32,627 bases of DNA from NCBI GenBank assembly GCA_016867835.1, contig VGIQ01000019.1:1-32627 (forward strand), in the 5' to 3' direction. Under the pieces are notes generated by a model. That model saw only the letters and a program-made list of their open reading frames with translations. It did not search any database and had not been told where the DNA came from. Numbering within the stretch: the first letter of the stretch is position 1; the number at the start of each line of letters is the position of its first letter. The translations under genes and the position numbers were made by a program. Origin of the DNA: Calditrichota bacterium. GTDB lineage: Bacteria; Electryoneota; AABM5-125-24; Hatepunaeales; Hatepunaeaceae. This document shows, one piece after another, positions 1 through 9,964 of the stretch.

Positions 1-170
1 GCGGTGATCGAACGCGACGAGACGGCTACTTTGCCCGTTGCCCGAGCCTCAAGGGATGCTACACCCAGGGTGATACTTACGAAGAGGTTCTCGTCAATCT
101 GAAAGATGTAGTCGGACTGGTCGTCGATGATATGCTCGAATGTGGCGAGGAGATAGCGTTGTCATGCTGA
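1..170 (+). pseudogene. HicB-like antitoxin, 5'-truncated by the window edge and frameshifted
   Basis: The stretch from about 21 to 170 translates (frame of base 3) to a peptide containing DGYFARCPSLKGC, then TQGDTYEEVLVNLKD and VDDMLECGEE. This is the typical single-domain HicB antitoxin fold, whose family neutralises HicA mRNA interferases. The residues expected just upstream (AVIERDE) lie in the frame of base 1, so the two halves join only if one base is missing near position 21. Either the gene is broken or the assembly has an error there. The stop codon at 168-170 lies inside the palindromic repeat that begins at 161, so the repeat supplies the C-terminus. A hicA partner would normally lie upstream, outside the window. 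The family call is fairly secure; functional status is doubtful. Confidence 0.7.
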
Positions 171-227
171 ACGTAGTGAAGCATCTCGTCTGATTAGGAG
201 GAGACCCTTCACTTCGTTCAGAATGAC
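161..227. repeat. Imperfect palindromic intergenic repeat
   Basis: Arms 161-187 and 201-227 are inverted copies that match at 23 of 27 positions, separated by a 13-base loop. The arm core GTCATNCTGAACG...GTGAAG resembles a widely dispersed intergenic repeat type seen in many bacterial genomes. It ends the hicB-like reading frame and lies just upstream of the atpE leader. It may fold as a hairpin in RNA. No transposase is present, so if mobile it would depend on an element elsewhere. Confidence 0.75.
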
Positions 228-255
228 ATCAAGCCTTTAGTACTTATTAAGTAGT

Positions 256-283
256 AAATCAACACCATAAACACCACAACACA
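256..283 (+). promoter_or_regulatory. G-free A/C-rich leader of atpE, no Shine-Dalgarno
   Basis: The 28 bases immediately before the atpE ATG contain no G at all and are made of A, C and a few T. No purine-rich ribosome binding site exists. Such unstructured leaders are known to favour SD-independent or S1-assisted initiation, and E. coli atpE is a classic case of a leader-enhanced start. The role here is inferred from composition. Confidence 0.45.
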
Positions 284-526
284 ATGATCGCTGAACTCAC
301 CAACACGGCTTACGCCTATCTTTCGTCCGGCATCGGAGCCGGGCTCGTTACCATCGGCGCCGGTCTCGGTATCGGCAAAATCGCTGCCAACGCTATGGAG
401 GGCATCGCCCGCCAGCCCGAAGCGACCGCCAAGATCCAGACCGCGATGATCATCTCCGCGGCGCTGATCGAAGGCATCGCGCTGCTCAGCGCGGTCATAT
501 GTCTGCTGCTGAATCTTAAGGCTTAG
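284..526 (+). CDS. atpE: ATP synthase F0 subunit c
   Basis: This 80-residue hairpin of two membrane helices forms the rotating c-ring of F1Fo ATP synthase. Helix 1 (about 10-34) carries the glycine-rich GAGLGIGK motif. The polar loop has the conserved ARQPE at 42-46. Helix 2 (about 53-76) holds the ion-carrying glutamate E63 in LIEGIALL. Residues that mark sodium-coupled rings (Gln in helix 1 near residue 30, Ser after the glutamate) are Ile and Gly here, so proton coupling is likely. The ATG at 284 gives the normal family length. atpB, usually directly upstream, is replaced here by a HicB remnant and a repeat. Palindromic repeats lie on both sides of the gene. Confidence 0.96.
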   Translation: MIAELTNTAYAYLSSGIGAGLVTIGAGLGIGKIAANAMEGIARQPEATAKIQTAMIISAALIEGIALLSAVICLLLNLKA

Positions 527-534
527 TCACCGCA

Positions 535-613
535 TCATTCCCGCGCAGGCGGGAATCTAGTCAAGTTGAAAAATCACGGGGGCGAGTCTGGATTCCCGCC
601 TGCGCGGGAATGA
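535..613. repeat. Perfect 23-bp inverted repeat (MITE-like) between atpE and atpF
   Basis: Arms 535-557 and 591-613 are exact reverse complements, separated by 33 bases. Each arm is itself nearly palindromic (TTCCCGC-GCAG-GCGGGAA), so several foldings are possible. This is the common TCATTCCCGCGCAGGCGGGA-type dispersed bacterial repeat. It begins 8 bases after the atpE stop and ends 22 bases before atpF. In the transcript it would form a strong hairpin with no following T-run. It could therefore stabilise the upstream atpE message or reduce read-through, rather than act as a classic terminator. Confidence 0.85.
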
Positions 614-635
614 CAACCGTCCCGGACCAAAGCCT

Positions 636-1118
636 ATGATGGACATCCATCCGGGTCTGATGATCTGGACCATCATCTCATTCGTCATTCTTCTGGCGAT
701 CCTGAAGAAGTTCGCCTGGGGACCGATCCTCAAGGCGCTCGACGAACGGGAGTTGGGCATCAAGACCAACATCGAACAAGCCCGGGCGGCTCGCGAGGAA
801 GCCGACAAAGCCCTCGCCGAATACAAGCGCAAACTGGCTGAAGCCCAAGCCGAAGCGCAAGCCGTCGTCTCCAAGTCCCGCGCCGATGCCGAGCGGGTCC
901 GCGAGGATCTACTCGCCAAGTCCAAGGAAGAGGCGCAGGGGCTGGTCGAGCGGGCTCGCCGGCAGATCGAGATGGAGACGCAAGCCGCGCTCAACTCGAT
1001 ACGCGCCGAGGTGGCGGACCTGGCGGTGAATGTGGCTTCCAAAGCGATCGGCAAGTCACTGACGCCCGACGTCCACAGCCGTTTGGTCGCTGAATCCCTT
1101 GCGGAGTCGCGCAATTGA
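636..1118 (+). CDS. atpF: ATP synthase F0 subunit b
   Basis: This 160-residue peripheral-stalk subunit connects the membrane sector to F1. One N-terminal membrane helix (about 7-24, IWTIISFVILLAILKKF) is followed by the family motif WGPILKALDERE. A long charged, alanine-rich coiled coil then runs to the C-terminus. The length is normal for the family. Two adjacent ATG codons (636 and 639) are possible starts, and neither has a convincing Shine-Dalgarno sequence. The stop overlaps the TTG start of atpH by four bases, so translation of b and delta is probably coupled. Confidence 0.95.
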   Translation: MMDIHPGLMIWTIISFVILLAILKKFAWGPILKALDERELGIKTNIEQARAAREEADKALAEYKRKLAEAQAEAQAVVSKSRADAERVREDLLAKSKEEAQGLVERARRQIEMETQAALNSIRAEVADLAVNVASKAIGKSLTPDVHSRLVAESLAESRN

Positions 1119-1648
1119 GCGGACTCCTGACGCGGCGCTACGTCGTGCCGCTGTACGAGGTGGCGCTGAAGGCGAACGCTCTCGACGCCGTCGAAGGCGA
1201 CCTGAAGCAACTCGACGGCGCGTTGGCGGCATCGCCCGACCTGAAGCGGCTGCTGCTTAGCCCCTCCGAGCCGCGCGCGGTGAAAAAGCGCCTTCTTGAG
1301 AGGCTGTTCACCGGCGCGTCGCCCTACACGCTGAAGTTTATCGGTCTGGTGATCGACAAGAACCGCCCCGAGGTGCTGCTCGCCGCGAGCCGCCTCTACG
1401 GCGACCTGCTCAACGCCCATCGCGGTATCGTAACCGGTACGGTCGAATCGGCGGTGCCGTTGGGCGAAGCGCTCTTCGGGCAGTTGAAAGCCGCGCTGGG
1501 CGAGCGCTTCGGCGGGAAACTGGAACTGGAGCAACGCGTCGATCCGGGGCTGCTGGGCGGCGTGCGGGTGCGGGTGGGGAACAGCGTCTATGACGGGTCG
1601 GTGAAGGGGCGGCTGGATAGGATTAGAGCCGCTTTGGCTGGACAATGA
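1115..1648 (+). CDS. atpH: ATP synthase F1 subunit delta
   Basis: This 177-residue protein caps F1 and joins it to the b stalk. The N-terminal helical domain begins with the usual RRYVVPLYEVAL pattern. The C-terminal half ends with VDPGLLGGVRVRVGN and then YDGSVKGRLDRIRAAL, the conserved end of delta/OSCP proteins. It starts with TTG inside a TTGA overlap with the atpF stop. Its own stop overlaps the ATG of the next gene (ATGA). That next gene is not an ATP synthase subunit, although atpA would be expected there. Confidence 0.94.
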   Translation: MSGLLTRRYVVPLYEVALKANALDAVEGDLKQLDGALAASPDLKRLLLSPSEPRAVKKRLLERLFTGASPYTLKFIGLVIDKNRPEVLLAASRLYGDLLNAHRGIVTGTVESAVPLGEALFGQLKAALGERFGGKLELEQRVDPGLLGGVRVRVGNSVYDGSVKGRLDRIRAALAGQ

Positions 1649-1932
1649 CCAAGTTGCTCACTATCGACAATTCTCGGCGTATTGAACTGCCTGAAGAAGC
1701 GTTGGAGTCACTCAGAGCCAAACCCGGTGATTCTATTCGGCTGCGGACCTTGGACAACGGAGACGTGGTGCTTGAGCATACCATCGACATTATGGAACTC
1801 TATGGCTCCATTGATCCCAAAGGGATTCATTTGAGCGATGAGGAGTTGGATGGAGCTCTTGGCAAATATAGATTTGAAGACACGTTTAGTGGATTGCCCG
1901 AAGGAATTGGGACTACTTCGAGGGAAGTGTGA
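1645..1932 (+). CDS. AbrB/MazE-like swapped-hairpin DNA-binding protein (antitoxin-like)
   Basis: The 95-residue product has an N-terminal AbrB/SpoVT-type swapped-hairpin domain (about 1-46: IDNSRRIELPEEALESL, KPGD, then paired strands ending VVLEH). A short tail follows with ELYGSI...GIHLSDEELDGAL, as in AbrB-type antitoxins usually paired with PIN-domain toxins. Residues 74-95 do not follow the usual tail and no PIN gene follows. Instead it overlaps the methyltransferase-nuclease gene by four bases (GTGA). Members of this fold autoregulate their operons, so it may act as a controller of the downstream restriction gene; this is inference. Base composition is more AT-rich than the flanking atp genes, which fits horizontal acquisition. 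Confidence 0.72.
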   Translation: MTKLLTIDNSRRIELPEEALESLRAKPGDSIRLRTLDNGDVVLEHTIDIMELYGSIDPKGIHLSDEELDGALGKYRFEDTFSGLPEGIGTTSREV

Positions 1933-3167
1933 AAGATTCAGTGAAAAATCGACTTATCTGCGGCGACAATCTTGTTGAGTTGGCGACATTGCCGACGGAG
2001 TCCGTTGATCTTATCTATATTGACCCGCCTTTCTTCAGCAATCGGAACTATGAGATTGTTTGGGGGGATGAAGCCGAGATTCGCAGTTTTGAGGACCGCT
2101 GGGAAGGCGGAGTCTATGCTTATATCGATTGGATGAAGAAGCGTGTGCAGATCTTATATAGGATTTTAAAACCTACTGGATCATTTTATCTGCATTGCGA
2201 CTGGCATGCTGGACATTATCTCAAAGTCATGCTTGATGATATATTTGGGCGAGAGAACTTTCATAATGAGATTGTTTGGCACTACTTCATGGGCGGGAAA
2301 TCAAGACGCTTCTTCGCTCGAAAGCACGATGTGATATTCTTTTATACGAAGGGCAAGCGATGGACTTTCAATTATGTTGAGGTCGAGCGTCGTCTCCCCA
2401 AAAAGCCCAGTTTAGGAAGTCATAAGCCGCTTGTTCACAAGGGAGATGCCTGGTATAGCACGGTGGGAATGGATGACGTATGGGATATTTCAGGCGTATT
2501 CAACATGAGTAAAGAATACCAGGGCTATAATACACAAAAACCTGAGGAATTGCTTGAGAGGATTATTTGGGCATCATCGAACCCTGGTGATCTTGTCTTG
2601 GACGCATTTTGCGGCTGCGGCACAACGCTGGCAGTTGCACAAAAATACGGAAGAAGGTGGATTGGGATTGACATTTCTCCTTCAGCAATAGCATTGATCA
2701 AGAAACGCTTAGCAACGATAGGAGTGGATGAAGATTCACTGCTAATAACTGGGATGCCGAAGAACTTGGCCGACTTGAGGAAGTTGAAACCGTTCGAGTT
2801 TCAGTACTGGGCAATTAACGAACTGCATGGAACACCAAGCTCAAAGAAGACTGGCGATATGGGAATTGATGGGTTTTCATTCCTCGAGAGCCATCCAATC
2901 CAGGTGAAGCAATCGGATGGTGTTGGAAGAAACGTTGTGGATAACTTTCTATCTGCACTCAAACGTTATTACAAGACTCCCCGACGTCAATATCACGGTC
3001 TAATCATAGGTTTCAGCTTCACCAAAGGAGCATTTGAAGAAGTAGCTCGATTGAAAGGCGAAGGAGTGAACATTGAACTTGTGTTGGTTGAAGATATATT
3101 AGGCCGTAAGATCAGATTTGAGCAAGTTGTTCAGCGCAACCGTCAAAATGGATTGCAAATATCTTGA
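1929..3167 (+). CDS. DNA methyltransferase (beta-class N4/N6-amino type) fused to an Mrr-like nuclease domain
   Basis: In this 412-residue protein the catalytic motif IV (DPPF, 32-35) comes first and the AdoMet-binding motif I (FCGCGTT, 227-233, with GIDIS at 246-250) comes later. That is the beta-class order, with the target-recognition region between (about 110-200). The C-terminal part (about 289-395) resembles the Mrr/type IV restriction endonuclease core. It has GDMGIDG (catalytic Asp D314), then IQVKQ (Q325/K327 of the PD-(D/E)xK-like site), then a segment with GLIIGFSFTKGAFEEVA, as in Mrr proteins. One chain could therefore both modify and cut or sense DNA. It starts with GTG, overlapping the AbrB-like gene by four bases. 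AT-rich codon use contrasts with atpH and atpA. Methyltransferase identity is strong; the nuclease domain is a motif-level call. Confidence 0.85.
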   Translation: MKDSVKNRLICGDNLVELATLPTESVDLIYIDPPFFSNRNYEIVWGDEAEIRSFEDRWEGGVYAYIDWMKKRVQILYRILKPTGSFYLHCDWHAGHYLKVMLDDIFGRENFHNEIVWHYFMGGKSRRFFARKHDVIFFYTKGKRWTFNYVEVERRLPKKPSLGSHKPLVHKGDAWYSTVGMDDVWDISGVFNMSKEYQGYNTQKPEELLERIIWASSNPGDLVLDAFCGCGTTLAVAQKYGRRWIGIDISPSAIALIKKRLATIGVDEDSLLITGMPKNLADLRKLKPFEFQYWAINELHGTPSSKKTGDMGIDGFSFLESHPIQVKQSDGVGRNVVDNFLSALKRYYKTPRRQYHGLIIGFSFTKGAFEEVARLKGEGVNIELVLVEDILGRKIRFEQVVQRNRQNGLQIS

Positions 3168-3202
3168 TCTTGCGCCTGTCACCATCATTTACATTGGCAT
3201 TG

Positions 3203-3241
3203 ACACCCGTCATCAGTCATCACTCATCAGTCATTTAGCAC
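3203..3241 (+). promoter_or_regulatory. G-poor leader of atpA with short direct repeats, no Shine-Dalgarno
   Basis: The 39 bases before the atpA ATG contain only four Gs. They include two copies of ATCAGTCAT (3212-3220 and 3226-3234) and no purine-rich ribosome binding site. The leader composition resembles those of atpE and atpD. A role in SD-independent initiation is inferred. Confidence 0.4.
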
Positions 3242-4762
<1,521 letters not shown>

Positions 4763-4859
4763 AGAACGAGGCAACACCCCGGTTGATGTCATCTAAGCGC
4801 GATGTGAGTACAATTCAGGATTCCTGTACGTCACACTCTAACCATCTTCTGACTTTGCG

Positions 4860-6332
4860 TTGCTTGTGAAGACAGGATCAGCCTTTAAGGGCAATACCCG
4901 CACCGGAATCGGCCTTATGCTGTTGTTGTTGACCGGGTTCTCGATCTACTTGCCTACGACCGGAATCAAGCCGTCCGGAGATGATTTTGACAAGTTTTTG
5001 CCGTCTATTATCGCTTCAGAAACTTCGTGGCCGGCGCTCTTTTCTCCCTTGATAAGACCGATTCCCTATAATATGTATCGACCCGGCGGTGCGTGGGTCT
5101 TGCAGGGTCTTGGAGAAAGGCTGTTCGGTAATGGAGCACAGGGCGGCCAGTGGATCAAATTAGCGGTCTATCTGGCGTCTTTAATGCTAATATATCGGAT
5201 AGCGAGACGGCTATTCGATGGGTCAATTCCGGCATTGCTTGCGATGGGGCTGACGATCTTCCATCCTCAAATGCACGCTGCCATTGCTTCAATAGACGGA
5301 ACTGCAGATGTGGTTTCCACGTTCTTTCTATTAGTTGCTGTTTTAGCGATGCTGCGAGCCACTCAGGAACCAGGTAGTTATGATAATTTGATTATTGGTC
5401 TGGCTACTATAGGCGGCCTGATGTTCAAAGAAAATGCCGTAGCCATTCCGGCCTGCCTCGGTATATTACTTCTCGCACGAGCCGATTGGATGCGAAATCG
5501 GAGACTTTGGCTGGGAGTCATGTTAAGCGCGATTATAGTTTTAATTTACATCGCCATTAGGATTGTGGCGGGGCTGACAATACCTGGCTCCGGGCGTTAT
5601 GCACTATCGTTACTTAATATTCCGGTGAATCTTGCGCTACTTGTTGGCGGTGCAGTGGTAACTACCAATACTGTCACGATCTATACTGAGCGGGGCATAT
5701 ATTTGGTATGGGGGGCAATATCAGGATTGGTATTGTTCCTCCCCATTTCACTTGGCTTATTCTCTGTTCAAAGTCGCAATCGAAAGCATGACCTGAGACT
5801 CACTCTGATGCTTGTGTTGGCGGCGGTTTTTTCACAGGTTCCCTCATTATTGATGGAACATATTAGTGAAATGCACCTCTATCGCAGTCTGCCCTTTCTA
5901 TGTATGGTTGCGGCGATAGGATTGACTCGTGCCTTTAATGCAACCTCTCGAGTATTACGAGCCTTAGTGATATCAACACTGCTTGTCTTTTTACTCACCG
6001 GATTAAACAGCATAGATGCAAAGCAAGAGTTTCTTTATGATAACGGTGCGAGAGCCAATCGAATGTTGATGCAAATACGGCGGGCCGTTCCCGATCCAGA
6101 GAAGAGATCCAAATTCTGGCTCATTCCGGATAGATCAACAGGCGAAATTCGTGAGTATAGCATTTATCAACAGAAAGCCAATACGATCATTGCTTACAAT
6201 CCTGTGACCTATCTTTACCGACGAAGCGATTTGCTTTCGATTGTCGAACCTACAAAGACCGATACTCAGGGTGTCAAAGTATATTATTTCCGAATTATGC
6301 CTGGTGATTCCATACTTTATCTTGGTCGGTAG
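4860..6332 (+). CDS. Multi-pass membrane protein resembling GT-C/PMT-family glycosyltransferases
   Basis: The product is about 490 residues with some ten hydrophobic segments, starting at about 15-33. The first external loop carries an acidic pair (GDDFDKF, D41-D42), where GT-C glycosyltransferases keep their catalytic acidic residues. A following YRPGG segment and a long run of helices resemble dolichyl-phosphate-mannose/PMT-like or TMTC-like proteins. Such enzymes use lipid-linked sugars at the outer face of the membrane. The C-terminal soluble part (about 400-490) has no recognised domain. The TTG at 4860 is the longest start and the GTG at 4866 is equally possible; neither has an SD. Composition is clearly more AT-rich than the atp genes on either side, suggesting acquisition. 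No link to ATP synthesis is apparent. The family assignment is tentative. Confidence 0.6.
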   Translation: MLVKTGSAFKGNTRTGIGLMLLLLTGFSIYLPTTGIKPSGDDFDKFLPSIIASETSWPALFSPLIRPIPYNMYRPGGAWVLQGLGERLFGNGAQGGQWIKLAVYLASLMLIYRIARRLFDGSIPALLAMGLTIFHPQMHAAIASIDGTADVVSTFFLLVAVLAMLRATQEPGSYDNLIIGLATIGGLMFKENAVAIPACLGILLLARADWMRNRRLWLGVMLSAIIVLIYIAIRIVAGLTIPGSGRYALSLLNIPVNLALLVGGAVVTTNTVTIYTERGIYLVWGAISGLVLFLPISLGLFSVQSRNRKHDLRLTLMLVLAAVFSQVPSLLMEHISEMHLYRSLPFLCMVAAIGLTRAFNATSRVLRALVISTLLVFLLTGLNSIDAKQEFLYDNGARANRMLMQIRRAVPDPEKRSKFWLIPDRSTGEIREYSIYQQKANTIIAYNPVTYLYRRSDLLSIVEPTKTDTQGVKVYYFRIMPGDSILYLGR

Positions 6333-6374
6333 CGAAAATACTGCCGGTCGTCGGATTCCGTTCAAGTCTCCCTA

Positions 6375-7232
6375 ATGCCTTCGCTTAAACAAATCAAACG
6401 CCGCATCACCGGCGTCAAGAGCACCGCCCAAATCACCCGCGCGATGAAGATGGTCGCCGCGGCGAAGTTGAAGCGCACCCAGACCAATATGGAGCGCTCG
6501 CGGCCCTATTCGCGGCGGCTCTCGGAATTGATCGCTGCGCTGGCTGCGCATACCGACGCGTCGCTCCATCCGCTCCTCGCGGTCCGTCCGCCCGAGCGGG
6601 TCGGAGTCGTTGCCGTTACGTCCGATCGCGGCCTCTGCGGATCGTTCAATGCCAACATCTGTCGCCGAACCCAGCGCGTCCTGAGGGAGCACGAGTCGGC
6701 AACGGTGGAACTCTTCACCATCGGGCGCAAGGGCTACGACTTCTTTCGCAAGCGCGGAGTAAGGATACACAAGCACTTTCCGGGGGTCTTCCACGAACTG
6801 GAGTTCTCCCAGGCGGCAGCCATCGGTGCCGGCATCGTCGATCTCTATACCAGCGGCGACTTTGACCGTATCTATTTGGTCTATAACGAGTTCAAGAACG
6901 CCATCCAGCAGCGGATCATCGCCGAGCAATTGTTGCCCGTCGATACCTCCGGCATCCTGCACACTGCCCGCTCGACCGAGTTCGTTTATGAGCCTTCGCC
7001 TGAAGCGGTGCTGGATAAGTTGCTTCCGCTATTCGTCAACATTAAGATCTGGCACGTGTTGCTTGAGTCGTATGCTGCTGAGCAGGGTGCCCGGATGTCG
7101 GCAATGGAGAATGCTACCGACAACGCAACCGAATTGCTCTCCGACCTCTCGCTGCAATACAACAAAGCGCGTCAAGCGGCTATCACCAAGGAATTGCTCG
7201 AAATCGTCGGCGGCGCTGAGGGATTGAAGTAA
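6375..7232 (+). CDS. atpG: ATP synthase F1 subunit gamma
   Basis: This 285-residue central-stalk subunit rotates inside alpha3beta3. The N-terminal helix begins with the family signature (IKRRITGVKSTAQITRAMKM, then VAAAKL). The central Rossmann-like region contains VAVTSDRGLCGSFN. The C-terminal helix contains RMSAMENATDNA and ends NKARQAAITKELLEIVGGA. All are canonical. The gene begins 42 bases after the membrane glycosyltransferase-like gene, with no clear ribosome binding site. It is separated from atpD by a lipoprotein gene. Confidence 0.96.
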   Translation: MPSLKQIKRRITGVKSTAQITRAMKMVAAAKLKRTQTNMERSRPYSRRLSELIAALAAHTDASLHPLLAVRPPERVGVVAVTSDRGLCGSFNANICRRTQRVLREHESATVELFTIGRKGYDFFRKRGVRIHKHFPGVFHELEFSQAAAIGAGIVDLYTSGDFDRIYLVYNEFKNAIQQRIIAEQLLPVDTSGILHTARSTEFVYEPSPEAVLDKLLPLFVNIKIWHVLLESYAAEQGARMSAMENATDNATELLSDLSLQYNKARQAAITKELLEIVGGAEGLK

Positions 7233-7282
7233 GCAGCGCAGTCGGACGTTAGTAGCCCTAATCAACCTTAACCGGATGTCAT

Positions 7283-9756
<2,474 letters not shown>

Positions 9757-9863
9757 CCTTTGATAGGTCTCCACTCACTCCTTGACGCTGCCTGTCATCC
9801 GTTGACAGCGGGCTTGCTATGCTTCCTATGGCTGACTGGAGTTGTGCTTCTTTACGATTTTGC

Positions 9864-9892
9864 TTGACAATGCGCTGTTTCGTGATTATTAT
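9864..9892 (+). promoter_or_regulatory. Near-consensus sigma70-type promoter for the TPR/Exb cluster
   Basis: TTGACA at 9864-9869 and TATTAT at 9887-9892 are separated by exactly 17 bases. They lie in the 208-base gap between atpC and the first TPR gene, about 70 bases before its start. The gap otherwise holds only small potential hairpins. Confidence 0.75.
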
Positions 9893-9910
9893 GGTCTGTC
9901 CTATGGACCT

Positions 9911-9933
9911 CACGGCGCTCCAAATTAGCCGTG
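9911..9933. other. Small inverted repeat downstream of the promoter, possible operator or leader hairpin
   Basis: CACGGC (9911-9916) and GCCGTG (9928-9933) are exact inverted copies around an 11-base AT-rich loop, some 20-40 bases after the -10 box. It could be a regulator site or a 5' UTR hairpin. The arms are short, so chance occurrence is possible. Confidence 0.3.
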
Positions 9934-9964
9934 CCGATCATATTATGGTCCGTTCCAACCCGGA

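Noticed and set aside
161-613. Insertion sequence around atpE
   Set aside because: Two different palindromic repeats occur, but there is no transposase and no clear target-site duplication.
557-1645. Long reverse-strand open frame opposite atpF and atpH
   Set aside because: It is Gln/Arg/Ser-rich without any family motif and lies wholly against two well-supported subunit genes.
4783-4814. Possible promoter before the membrane glycosyltransferase-like gene (TTGATG and TACAAT)
   Set aside because: The spacer is 20 bases, outside the usual range, so the pair is not convincing.
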